Shown: piece by piece, positions 53,657 through 63,356 of the stretch | How the letters are laid out: the number at the start of each line of letters is the position of its first letter | Numbering within the stretch: position 1 is the first letter of the stretch | Assembly: GCA_031771865.1 (NCBI GenBank) | Contig: JASISA010000040.1 | Span: forward strand, 992,001-1,056,000 | Reading direction: 5' to 3' | DNA length: 64,000 nucleotides | Source: Nothophaeocryptopus gaeumannii | Lineage: Eukaryota > Ascomycota > Dothideomycetes > Mycosphaerellales > Mycosphaerellaceae | The notes under the pieces: generated by a model | Told to the model about the DNA's origin: nothing | Seen by the model: the letters and a program-made list of their open reading frames with translations, nothing else | Databases searched by the model: none | Made by a program: the position numbers and the translations under genes

Positions 53657-56122
53657 ATGGGGTCGGATATCGAGATCGACCGCGATCGCGACCCATTGAT
53701 GGACGACTCGACGCCACGCGAACTTCTAGAGGGTTCTCGCGAGGCCCACGAGGCAGCTGCATCTGAGCATATCAATGTCGAAGGCGCAGACCCTCCAGCT
53801 GAAGGTCCACACGAGAGCCAGCCTCAGCATGGTCCACTTCATCTTCACCTACGTGACCCAGCAGTCAGGTGTGTTTGTCCTCCAGGTACGAAGCGCCCAA
53901 GGAATGAGGTTGCTCTGGTTACCAAGACAGGTTGCTTGATGTGGATGCATATGCCGTGCAAGCCGTATCTGTCCGAACTCTCAGATGAGGCAAAAGAGAA
54001 ATTGCAGGCAGCCAAGCAACGGTTAGCTGTACCCACGCAAAAGATCGGCAACACCAGAGATCAGAAACGCGCGTATTTACTAGCCACGCTTGGTCCGCGT
54101 GCTAAGGCAGAAGACCGGAAGAAGGTCGATAATTACACCTCGAAGTATATTTGCGATGGTCCCTGCAAAGGCTCTAGAAATTCAAACGACTACACCAAGT
54201 GCAAGAAATGCTGGGCGTGGCAACACAATGAGTGCATGCTGTACGGAGAGAAGGGAGACAAAAGCGGTCCAGTGTGTAATCACTGCTACATGAACTTTAT
54301 GGCACACTATAAAGAGTTCAAGCAGTGGCAGCGAGGAAGGCTCGCGCAGGCAATTCTCGAAGCTTTCCGATACCTTCGCGACCCGGAGAACGCGCACCAA
54401 GCGTGGCGCTTGGCCTGGATTCGCCAGTTCTTATTCTCATTTCTTCAAAAGAACCGCGTCGCCTTCGTTCGCTTTGCTCTTCTGCGCCGCCGCATCCAGG
54501 CTTTGGTTCACGAGCATCGGAACGGAAAGAAGATCGTTCTTCCTCGACCACCAGCGAAGGTTGTGATTCGTGCAGCACCGCTACAGAGCACGAAGCCTTC
54601 ATCGTCAGTCATTGGAAAGAATAGCACGAAGCGCAAAGCCACGGTCCCCAAATATGTTCCTGATCTGTCCGACGGAGATGATGATGACGTCGACGACACC
54701 ACGACGGTCAACAACAATCAAACACAGGAGAACGAGAGAAAGAAGCATACCCGCGTCAAAAAGGAGCCGAAGCAGGAGCCCCAACAGGAGCTCAAGGTGG
54801 AAGAAGAGGACAGCGATACCATTGTGGTCAGCTCGTCAAACCAGAACGCTCAGATGGAGGCTATTCGTGCGGCAATCGAGGCAAAGCGTAAGGCTGGCAA
54901 AATGCCGCCACCAGTGCCAGCTCCCAGCCAAGAGAAGTCTCAAAAGGCGAAGACCAAGCCAAAGCGGTCGGGTAAGAAAAAGAGCCCTGTGCAGTTGTCA
55001 GACTCTGAGGAGGACATTCCACTCTCTCTTCAGAGAAAATATGATCATTCAAGCAAGCAACAATCGGGTCCTGCACGCAAGTCAGTGCGGCAATCCAGTC
55101 GGCTTCCTCTTTCCCAGCGGGCTACGTTGTCGAAGTCTGACCGACTATCAGACGAGGATGGGCCTCGACCTCCTCCGAAGTTCAAAGGCAAAAAGAGGTT
55201 GATTGTGGATGATGATGACTCTGCGCAACAATTCGACCCGATAGTCTCTATGGGTTCAAAGTCTGGGACGCGTGACCGAGAGCGCGATCGCCTCATCACC
55301 GCTGACGAAAATGAAGCTTTGCCACCAGCGTCACAGACTGACAGCGCTCAGTCCATATCTTGCACCTGCGCAGGTGCATGGCCTACCACGACAGACTCAT
55401 TCCAATGCGGATGTGGTCTGTGGCAGCACCTGGTCTGTGCCACCCAAGGGGATTTGGGCCTGCCATTGTGCAACTTCTGCACAAGCAGGGAGCCAGAACC
55501 AATGCCAAGCGGAGCTATGCCACCGCCTCCTGTACCTATCTCGAGGCCTGCGCCGAAATCGGAGTTCACGCCAGCGCCAAAGCCAGAGACAACGGCAGCA
55601 CCCAAACCAGAGTCGACACCTGCCTCTGAGTTCAAGCGCGAGAGTACGGTCAAGCGAGAGAGCACGGTCGGTCCTCCGGCTGCCCCGGCTGTTCCACAAC
55701 CCCTCGATGACAGCATGAAAAACGAGCTACGACAGATCTGCTCGACATTCTTGTGGCAGACGTACTGTAACCTTCCTGACACTGATTCTAATGGCATCAA
55801 AGCGGAAGTGGGTATCGTGGCCGACGCTTCGGCGCCGCCACCAGCAGATTGGCTTGTAGAGATCGAGCAGAAGCTCACGGCCATGCTAGAGGCTGCAGGT
55901 GAGCAGCAGACTGCTTACTACTTGCGGCCTGTTCTGGCGGCCTGGCCACGAAGACAAGCACCGGTTGTGAAAGCGCTGCGTGAGATGGCGAACTGGGTTG
56001 TGCGCCACGGCCCTTACAGAGGCAAGCCAAGAGGTCGGGTTATGGGACTTCTAGCGGAGGTGGTTGGTCTTGATCATGTGGGTGCACACTGGACGAGCAG
56101 CGTGAAGCCTGAGGATGGTTAG
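53657..56122 (+). CDS. Protein with two PHD-like zinc clusters (821 aa)
   Basis: Intron-less ORF of 821 aa. The N-terminal Cys-rich module spans about residues 72-215: CVCPPGTKR, GCLMWMHMPC, then YICDGPCKGS, YTKCKKCWAWQHNECM and PVCNHC. A conserved-looking helical block follows (AILEAFRYLRDPENAHQAWR, RIQALVHEHRNGKK). The middle is long, acidic/basic and disordered, with an SDSEEDIPL motif. A second, compact cluster is at about 568-605: SCTCAGAW, FQCGCGLWQHLVC, LPLCNFC. C-WQH-C-C resembles the PHD fold that reads histone tails. The last 140 residues look folded (MKNELRQICSTFLWQTY, VVKALREMANWVVRHGPYRG). Chromatin function is inferred from the PHD-like pattern only; I cannot name a family. Confidence 0.8.
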   Translation: MGSDIEIDRDRDPLMDDSTPRELLEGSREAHEAAASEHINVEGADPPAEGPHESQPQHGPLHLHLRDPAVRCVCPPGTKRPRNEVALVTKTGCLMWMHMPCKPYLSELSDEAKEKLQAAKQRLAVPTQKIGNTRDQKRAYLLATLGPRAKAEDRKKVDNYTSKYICDGPCKGSRNSNDYTKCKKCWAWQHNECMLYGEKGDKSGPVCNHCYMNFMAHYKEFKQWQRGRLAQAILEAFRYLRDPENAHQAWRLAWIRQFLFSFLQKNRVAFVRFALLRRRIQALVHEHRNGKKIVLPRPPAKVVIRAAPLQSTKPSSSVIGKNSTKRKATVPKYVPDLSDGDDDDVDDTTTVNNNQTQENERKKHTRVKKEPKQEPQQELKVEEEDSDTIVVSSSNQNAQMEAIRAAIEAKRKAGKMPPPVPAPSQEKSQKAKTKPKRSGKKKSPVQLSDSEEDIPLSLQRKYDHSSKQQSGPARKSVRQSSRLPLSQRATLSKSDRLSDEDGPRPPPKFKGKKRLIVDDDDSAQQFDPIVSMGSKSGTRDRERDRLITADENEALPPASQTDSAQSISCTCAGAWPTTTDSFQCGCGLWQHLVCATQGDLGLPLCNFCTSREPEPMPSGAMPPPPVPISRPAPKSEFTPAPKPETTAAPKPESTPASEFKRESTVKRESTVGPPAAPAVPQPLDDSMKNELRQICSTFLWQTYCNLPDTDSNGIKAEVGIVADASAPPPADWLVEIEQKLTAMLEAAGEQQTAYYLRPVLAAWPRRQAPVVKALREMANWVVRHGPYRGKPRGRVMGLLAEVVGLDHVGAHWTSSVKPEDG

Positions 56123-56642
56123 GGATAGGTTGATGAGCACGGTAACGGCAATTGCGCTGCTGTGATTTTATGGCTATGCCGTCAAAATACTGTGCTCAAT
56201 AAGCAGAGGAGGAAGGAAGAAGAAGCAAGACGACTGGTGAACGTTCGAAGGCGCTCTCTGAACGCCTTGCGTCATTAGGCAAAGAAGATAACATCGAATT
56301 GCCTACTCTGGTTTCAACCGTTGGGATAAACCGTAGCTACTCGGATTGGAAAGCTCCTCAATCAGACTAAAAATCGAAACTCGTGAGTTATTAATGCTGG
56401 ATGTTTCCCTGCGTGAGCTCTCGAGCTCAAGCTCCAGGGTCGGAGAAGACACGGCCCGAAGCTTTCAAGCTTTCATGTGAAGACGGTGCCTTAAAATGGC
56501 AACTTCCCCGAACCCCGACGGTGGGCGACAGAACACCTCCTGCATTTGTGCTGACAACTCGAGTGATTCAAAAGTGGACAGTGTGAGGACAGAATGAACA
56601 TGTTTGTGAGGTCCACAGTCGACTTTGCCTCGAAAAAGCATA
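56123..56642. other. Intergenic region before the SDR gene
   Basis: 520 bp between two plus-strand genes. AT-richer than its surroundings, with no recognised gene. TTCATGTGAAGAC near 56472 is an isolated ATGTGAA. Confidence 0.5.
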
Positions 56643-57598
56643 ATGGTACCTATTACTAACGGAAACGAGGCGCATCACCTCTCGCCTGACAAGTTGTTCA
56701 GGCTGGATGAGCGGACTATCGTTGGTAAGACTCTTCACCGTATATACCCTTGGGAGGTGCATTTTAACATGAATTGCAGTCACAGGAGGTCTAGGCAGTC
56801 TGGGCCTCGCTCTCGCCAATACATTGGCTCACTATGGCGCCGACGTCGTGCTCCTTGATTTACCAACTTCATCCTCTGAAGAAGCTCTCGTCACAATCCA
56901 CAGTGCCTCAAAAACTTCCGGTCATCAGATACACTACGTTTCATGTGATGTGACCTGCGAACACTCCGTGGCGAATGCTTTCCACGAAGCTGAGGAGCTT
57001 TCACAATACCCCATCCAAGGCCTAGTCACCTGCGCTGGCATCTCAGGAAAATGTCCCGCTGTCGAATATTCCATCAAAGATTTCCGAAGAATCCTCGATA
57101 TCAACGTCTCCGGAACATTTCTGTGCGCGAGAGAAGTGGCGAGGATTATGCATAGACAGATGGTCTCCGGAAGCATCGTAACAATCGCCTCCATGTCAGG
57201 GTATAACGTCAACCGCGTAAGCCATCCCTCCCCGCTCTTCTCTACCACATCTCTACTCATGATGTCTGTTCTAGGGCGTCGAAACATCCGCCTACAACAC
57301 CTCCAAATCCGCCGTCCACCAACTCACCCGCTCCCTCGCCTCGGAATGGGCCAACGACGGCACACATCCTCCCATTCGCGTCAACAGCGTCAGTCCTGGG
57401 TATATCATGACTCCCATGACGATGCCAACGCTTGAGAAGAATCCCGAATTGCAGACGTTGTGGCCGGAGGGGAATATGTTGGGACGCATGTCAAGTGTAG
57501 AGGAGTATCAGTCGAGTGTTGTGTTTCTGTTGAGTGAGGGGAGTAGTTATATGACTGCGAGTGATTTGAGGGTTGATGGGGGACATTGTGCTTGGTAG
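56643..57598 (+). CDS. Short-chain dehydrogenase/reductase (SDR)
   Basis: Exons 56643-56724, 56780-57216 and 57275-57598 (introns 55 and 58 bp) give 280 aa. The exon 1/2 join builds the cofactor motif VVTGGLGSLGLALANTLAHY (TGxxxGxG). VVLLDLP follows; an acidic residue at the end of strand 2 suggests NAD(H) preference. Next come GLVTCAGISGKCPA, the catalytic Ser in IASMSGYN, and after the second splice YNTSK with the catalytic Tyr and Lys. RVNSVSPGYIMTPMT and the SDR end SYMTASDLRVDGGHCAW complete it. Resembles the sorbitol/xylulose-type reductases of fungi (impression). It neighbours a dead sugar transporter, a regulator and a monooxygenase, so a role in polyol or metabolite oxidation is possible. 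Confidence 0.9.
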
Positions 57599-57815
57599 AT
57601 TTACAGAGTGATAGAAATCTACTTTGTAGACTGCCCAGAGAATGATTTGTGCTTTTCTGGTCTACTTCCAACCTCTTTCGATGACTCCATCATCGACAGC
57701 CTCCGCGTCCTCTACCCAAGCTGCGCCAGATCCCTTTCGGTTTATACGCTGCAACGCCGCCGCCAAAGCGATACGTCTCCTCTCTGCGTCAATTTCGTCT
57801 TGTGTGAACTCTTAC

Positions 57816-58925
57816 TATGCCCCAAGTACATCCAAATGCCGCGTAGTAAAAGAACAGGAAGGTGATCGTGAATGCGCCCCATTGTTGAGGAGCAGTAGCA
57901 AGAAGCGCAACCGCCATTGCAACCATTATGTACGCAAAGACCTGAAGTCCAAGTTCGGAGAGCATCAAAAGTATTCCTCCAGCGCGCTCGATGATCCAGA
58001 ATGCCAAAGTAGTGGAGATACAATATGTCGTTACGTTGACACCGGTCAAGACCCTCGCTATGAGCTCGCTCATGCCGAGATTCCGCTCTAGGATAATTAA
58101 AAAATAGTAGCTAAGGGCGTTAATGCCTCCTATATGTTACATGAACTGGATTCCCATACCCAAGAGCATTCGTTTAGGATGACTTGAGCGATCTCGACAA
58201 AGTAGGACCTCTTTGAGGGAGATTTTAGAGCTTCTTTCGATCTCCAGAGCTCCTCTGATGGACTTGTACTCGTCTTCAACGATGTTGTCGTCCGCAGATA
58301 GGCCTTTTCCAAGGTATCGGCGGAGGGATTCGATCGCTTCCTCGTGTCGATTTCGAAGCAGCAGCCAGCGTGGCGATTCTGGCAGGAAGAACAGAAACGA
58401 GACGAGCACCATGGCAGGGATGAGCTGTAGCGCGAACAGTATGCGTCACCGGCCGTCGTTGTTGAGGTATGAAGGTCCAAGCGTGAGCCAGCTGCCGAGC
58501 ATATAGAACACGACATTGTGAGTTACAACGATGACGGACAGTTTGCCTCGCCGAGAGCCGCGAACACTTTCAGCTTGGTATACACCACATGTTGAAGATG
58601 TCATGCCGTTGCCGATTCCATTGACAACTTTCCCGAACATCAATTGGTCGAACGTCGTTGCGGATAATTGTAGAATGGCTCCAACCGCGCTGATTGCGGC
58701 TCCGATAGAACTACGTAAGGTGTTCTTGCGGCCGAGCTTGTCGCCGAAGAGAGCTGCAATGAGGCATCCTAGGAGATTACCAAGCTGTCTGGTGTGAGCG
58801 CACGATCGGGACTGCCGCGAGTGACTGTACCGACCGAGAATATGCTTGTAAGGTCCCTTCAAGCACCGACTTTCTGATCTGTGGGAAGGTGTTGAGGATG
58901 TTAACGCGGTGGTCTATGCGCTCGG
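57816..58925 (-). pseudogene. MFS sugar-transporter pseudogene, truncated at both ends with two internal stops
   Basis: On the minus strand the homology starts within the first external loop (ILNTFPQIRKSVLEGTLQAY) and continues over a probable intron (about 58845-58795) to QLGNLLGCLIAALFGDKLGR, FLPESPRWLLLRNRHEEAIE and, after a break, GGINALSYYFLIILERNLGM. It ends at FGCTWGI. TM1 and the last helices are missing. In-frame stops: TGA at 58448-58446, where GRW is expected, and TAA at 58139-58137, where FMQ is expected. TGG to TGA and CAA to TAA are both G:C to A:T changes with the C in CpA context, the pattern of fungal RIP. No intact protein can be made. The reading frame between lesions is otherwise well preserved, so inactivation seems fairly recent. 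Confidence 0.85.
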
Positions 58926-59003
58926 GAAGCGATGGCCCGTGAAAGAGCTCGTCCCCCCGGACTTCCCCTCCTTCAACCTCACCTCTTCCTGCACGGAGTC
59001 GAT

Positions 59004-61108
59004 ATGCCGAGCGACAACGGCAGACTGTCTCCGACAAGGCCACCTCAACGAGACCCTGTGTCAGCTGTGGTCTCATGCAGCTTTGGTCCCGATGTAAGTT
59101 CGCTCTCCTCTCGGGCCATTCGACTTGTGCACAGCAATGGCATCGCCAGGTGTTGGGAGCAGAAAGATCGCGTCTGTCATCAGAGATGTGCGCTGTAGCA
59201 AGAGCGTAGGCTGACGGTAATACAGATGCAACGCATGCCGCCAACGCAAGACAGCTTGCGATCGCGGCTTGCCGAAATGCAGCCTCTGCACCAAGGGTGG
59301 GTTCAACTGCGAGTATGCCCGCCGAGAGAAGCACCCTGGCTTACGGGCCGGCTATGTCCATCGTCTCGAGCAGCGCATAGGTATGTCAATCTTACCGGAC
59401 CGTGTCAAGACCTTATTGAACAGTATTAGAACAGCTAGAGGCGCGGCTTACTTACGTGGAGAGTCGAGTGGACGGCCCTTCCCAACAACCCTCGGGTATT
59501 GAACAATACTCTCCGGAAAACGTCCACCTCGATCCACATGGCTTGCCTTCTAATAGTCCGCTTGACCGCGATGCTCATGAGCAGTCCATGCCTCCGGGTC
59601 CAGTCGGCATGGGTAGCACACCAAGGCCTGCATCGAACAGCCTTGCTGAGCAGCATGCGCTCTCAAGCCAGGTCGTTCTCGAGCTCTGTGATGTGTGGTT
59701 CAAGAAGTATCACCGCTGGTTTCCTATTCTGCACCAGCCTTCCTTCTATGAGCAAGTGCAAGAGTCAAACAATTCAGGCCTGGCTGGACGCGGCTTGGTC
59801 ATGGAGGCGATCGTGGTGGCGACTATGCATCTTTCCTCACTCCTGGAAATGGACGAGGCAGGAAGGGCAGCTGAGCGTGCCCAACTATGCTCATTCATAC
59901 TCCAGCGTGCACTTCAGACTGCATGCTTAGACGGGGTCCAGGCTCTTCTCATCGTATCAATGTACCAGTACGGCGAGGGCAACTTCATACAGTCCTGGAG
60001 TTGCCTCGCAATTGCTCGCAGGATTGCTGTCCATCTGGGCTTTGGCTCCGTCCTCGACCCGAATCTCCCGTCGGCTTCAACCCCTACATCGCTGCGGAGG
60101 CTGCCTACATTCACCAACAACACTGTTGCTGATGAAGAAAAGCTTCGCGCTTTTTGGACGTTGGACATGCTAGATAGAATATCTACCATCGGCGCCAAGT
60201 ATGAGGTCGCTCCTTCGAGCATGCCTGGAAATCCACTGCTACCTTGCAGTGATGCATTCTGGTCCTTGCCGGAGTCCGCTCGTCACGAGGATCGCCTGCG
60301 CCCTTACCAGTACTGCTCTGCATTTTCGCTTTGCATCATCCTTGCAGGCAGTGAGCTAGCACATGTCCACAGATTTCTGCGCAAGAACGTCAACATGGAG
60401 AGCTTCGAAGATCGCGATGAGTGGCAAAGTGAAGCCCAAAGGATCGATGAGCGACTCACAGCATGGCGAGACGAGTTTGTCGCAGCTGTCTTCCGCTTGA
60501 TCAACGCCGAGCACACTCATCATGAGCGGTCAGGCGAGATGGATGCTCACGTTGTCCTGGCCAACTGCGTACTCAACACTGCGGTCATTACGCTTCTGGA
60601 GTCTCGATCGCCCTGTCCTGAAGGCATTGAACAGACACTGGAGCCTTGGGCGTTCGCGAGCAACCGGTGCATCTACGCATGCGAGAATACGGCATTCAAG
60701 GTTCGCCAAATGCATGAAGACGAGCTCATGCTGTGCCACCCGCACTTGGTATTCTCGATCTTCGTTGCTGCGCGATTCTACATCGTGCACTCAAAAGCAC
60801 TGGATTGCAACGTGCCCACCAACCTGCACTCGCTTGCTTTCGCACTGCACACGTGCGGGAAGCAATGGCCTCTTGCTCGTTTGTTCGAGAGCATCATTCG
60901 CATAGCGGTAGCGGAGTATCGAACTCCTATCGCCACCTCGAAGGTCCCGAAGCAGTTCTACGATTTGCGTCTTACCACTTTTGAAATTGTTGACGACTTG
61001 TTGCAATGGGCCAGGGAAAACGGTGTCGAGATGGCCTCGAACCTGGATGCAACACAGCCTCACAGTGGCACAACCTACATGCCAATGATTGTAGATGCAT
61101 TAGCCTGA
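59004..61108 (+). CDS. Zn2Cys6 transcription factor with fungal-specific regulatory domain
   Basis: Two exons are firm: 59226-59380 and 59430-61108. The first encodes the binuclear cluster CNACRQRKTACDRGLPKCSL-CTKGGFNCEY and the linker HPGLRAGYVHRLEQRI. Its 49-bp intron splices into EQLEARLTYVESRVD, a short coiled-coil dimer element. Exon 3 has the Fungal_trans pattern (LCDVWFKKYHRWFPILHQPS, DGVQALLIVSMYQYGEGNFI, IARRIAVHLGFGS, KLRAFWTLDMLDRI). The 5' exon is unresolved. ATG 59004 with a weak donor GTGTTG joins as IARCNACRQRK. Alternatively ATG 58909 with a perfect GTAAGT donor at 59094 joins as LVPICNACRQRK. The product is about 630-670 aa. It probably regulates its neighbours. Confidence 0.85.
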
Positions 61109-61433
61109 TTCTTTCTTCGACCTGGGACCTCTCTTTCAGCGCGATTCGATTGCCAATGACATCGGATTTACATGGCCCGAAACCGATCGGCCGCACATGT
61201 GATCCTCCCGACAGCCCCTCTTGTTGCATGACAAGGATGCTCTGAGTTCACCGGGTAACTTGCAGCACGCAGAGTAGCAAGTGAGGCGATGCATTGACAT
61301 TGTTTGGGAGCTACAACATTCACGTGTCGGCGCGACTGTCAACCTACACGAGCTATAAAAGCAGGAATGCAAGCCACAACACCAGTAGCAACTCCAATTC
61401 AGTCCTTATAACGACTCGAGAGAGACATCGACC
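61109..61433 (+). promoter_or_regulatory. Promoter region of the flavin monooxygenase gene
   Basis: 325 bp between the regulator's stop and the monooxygenase start. TATAAAAG at 61354-61361 lies 73 bp before the ATG and is the cleanest TATA box in the window. TATA promoters are typical of inducible genes. CACGTG occurs at 61321-61326 and could bind a bHLH factor. Confidence 0.65.
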
Positions 61434-63356
61434 ATGAGCACTTTAATCGCAGCACGAAGCCCACACGACATCACCCTTCCCCAGTATGGCAAAGCCGCAG
61501 CCGTGGTCACTCAGAAAGAGCTCGAGTCGCCATATCAGGTTGCTAAGCAATGGCTCTCGGCATTTTCGTCCTGTCTCTCCGCAGGAGACACTAGTAACCT
61601 TGCTACTTTGATACATGAGGATGGGTGGTGGAGAGATCACTTGGCACTATCATGGGACTTTCACACCTTGCGCGGCTGTTCGAACATCATCAAGTTCGTC
61701 AGTCCACTGTTGATGAGAGTGAGCTTTGAGAAGTTGGAGCTGCAAGAACACGGCAAGTTTGCTCCGCACAAGGATGAACCCATTCCAGAGCTCGAGTGGA
61801 TCGAGTTCATGTTCTCTTTTCAGACGAAGATTGGAGTTGGCAAGGGCATGATCAGACTCGCGGCCCTCCCAAATGGGCACTGGAAGGCTCACATGGTCTA
61901 CACTGCTCTCCAATCGCTCAAGGATTTCCCAGAGGCGACTGGCGATTTCCGGCCTCACGGTGGCACCAATTCTCTGCAAGGAGGTGTCGCTGAAGGCAAC
62001 TGGTACGAGAGACGGCAACGTCAGAGGGAATTTCTTGATGAAGAACCTACCGTTCTTATAATCGGAGCAGGCCAATCAGGCTTGAATCTGGGTGCTCGAT
62101 TGCAGGCCGTAGGTCTACAGTGTCTGATTCTTGACAAGAACGAGAGGGTTGGTGACAACTGGAGACATCGATACAGGACACTGGTCACGCACGATCCCGT
62201 TCAATACACGCACATGGCGTACATGCCCTTTCCGTCCAATTGGCCCCTGTTCACTCCAAAGGATAAGCTTGCCGACTGGTTCGAGATCTATGCCAACGCG
62301 ATGGAGTTGAACATCTGGCTGAAGTCCAAAGTACAATCAGCAGAGTATCTGGAAGATTCCCAGTCATGGACTGCAGATGTCAACCTCGTAGATGGAACGA
62401 TCCGAACAGTGAAGCCAAAGCACGTCGTCATGTGTACCGGCCATGCTGGCGAGCCTTACTTCCCAACATTCCCAGGCCAAGACCTCTTCAAAGGTCGACT
62501 CTACCACGGCAGCCAACACCAAGACGCCACTTTCCAACAAGACGTCTCTGGCAAGAAAGTCATCGTTGTGGGCACAGGCAACTCCGGTCACGACATCGCG
62601 CAGAATTACCACGAAAACGGCGCTCAGGTCACAATGCTCCAGCGAAACGGCACATATGTCATCTCCGCCAAGAAAGGTCTCTTCATGCTGCATGAAGGCA
62701 TGTACGATGAACACGGTCCGCCAACTGAGGATGCCGATGTTGCTGGCCAGAGTTTGCCTATCCCTGTCCAGTTCGCTCTGAACATCGGTCTGACAGAACG
62801 AATCAAAACCGCCGAGAAAGAAAACATCGAAGGCCTCGAAAAAGCCGGCTTCAAACTCGATTTCGGACATGATGGATCGGGTATCTATCGGAAATACATT
62901 ACTCGTGGTGGTGGGTATTACATTGACGTTGGATGTTCGCAGCTTATCATCGATGGCAAGATCAAAGTCGAGCAGAGTCCAGACGGCATCAAAGGTTTCG
63001 ACGAGAAGTCGCTAATCCTTGCTGATGGGCGGGAATTGGAAGCGGATGTGGTGGTTCTTGCGACGGGGTATGATAATATGAAGACTACGTTGGCGAAGAC
63101 GCTTGGTGATAAGATTGCGGATAGGTGTAAGGATGTTTGGGATCTGGATGAGGAGGGTGAGGTTAATGCTGTAAGTTTGACTGATTATGTTGGAGTATTG
63201 ATGAAGGTGGTGATCGTTAATCTTTGGGAACAGATCTGGCGTCCGTCTGGCCATCCTAGACTGTGGTTCATGGGTGGAAGTCTTGCGTTGTGTCGGATCT
63301 ATTCGAGGTTCTTGGCGCTGCAGATTAAGGCTACTGAAGAAGGGTTGACGGGATAG
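61434..63356 (+). CDS. Flavin-containing monooxygenase with N-terminal NTF2-like domain
   Basis: Exons 61434-63170 and 63234-63356 (63-bp intron) give 619 aa. Residues 1 to about 180 form an NTF2/SnoaL-like domain (AFSSCLSAGDTSNLATLIHE, LRGCSNIIKFV, WIEFMFSFQTKIG). The FAD site is VLIIGAGQSGLNLGARLQAV at about 205; NERVGDNWRHRY fits the family. The NADPH site is VIVVGTGNSGHDIAQNYHEN at about 377. VVVLATGYDN and, after splicing, NAIWRPSGHPRLWFMGGSLA complete the pattern. The NTF2-FMO architecture is common in fungi and acts on diverse substrates (N- or S-oxygenation, Baeyer-Villiger-like); the substrate is unknown. It follows its probable regulator on the same strand. The intron is a multiple of three with no stop, so retention adds 21 residues in frame. 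Confidence 0.93.
   Translation: MSTLIAARSPHDITLPQYGKAAAVVTQKELESPYQVAKQWLSAFSSCLSAGDTSNLATLIHEDGWWRDHLALSWDFHTLRGCSNIIKFVSPLLMRVSFEKLELQEHGKFAPHKDEPIPELEWIEFMFSFQTKIGVGKGMIRLAALPNGHWKAHMVYTALQSLKDFPEATGDFRPHGGTNSLQGGVAEGNWYERRQRQREFLDEEPTVLIIGAGQSGLNLGARLQAVGLQCLILDKNERVGDNWRHRYRTLVTHDPVQYTHMAYMPFPSNWPLFTPKDKLADWFEIYANAMELNIWLKSKVQSAEYLEDSQSWTADVNLVDGTIRTVKPKHVVMCTGHAGEPYFPTFPGQDLFKGRLYHGSQHQDATFQQDVSGKKVIVVGTGNSGHDIAQNYHENGAQVTMLQRNGTYVISAKKGLFMLHEGMYDEHGPPTEDADVAGQSLPIPVQFALNIGLTERIKTAEKENIEGLEKAGFKLDFGHDGSGIYRKYITRGGGYYIDVGCSQLIIDGKIKVEQSPDGIKGFDEKSLILADGRELEADVVVLATGYDNMKTTLAKTLGDKIADRCKDVWDLDEEGEVNAVSLTDYVGVLMKVVIVNLWEQIWRPSGHPRLWFMGGSLALCRIYSRFLALQIKATEEGLTG

Noticed and set aside
58777..58862. 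Frameshift in the transporter pseudogene near its 5' end
   Set aside because: A GT-AG intron (GTCGGT ... ACCAG) joins the two parts in frame, so this break is probably splicing, unlike the two stops.
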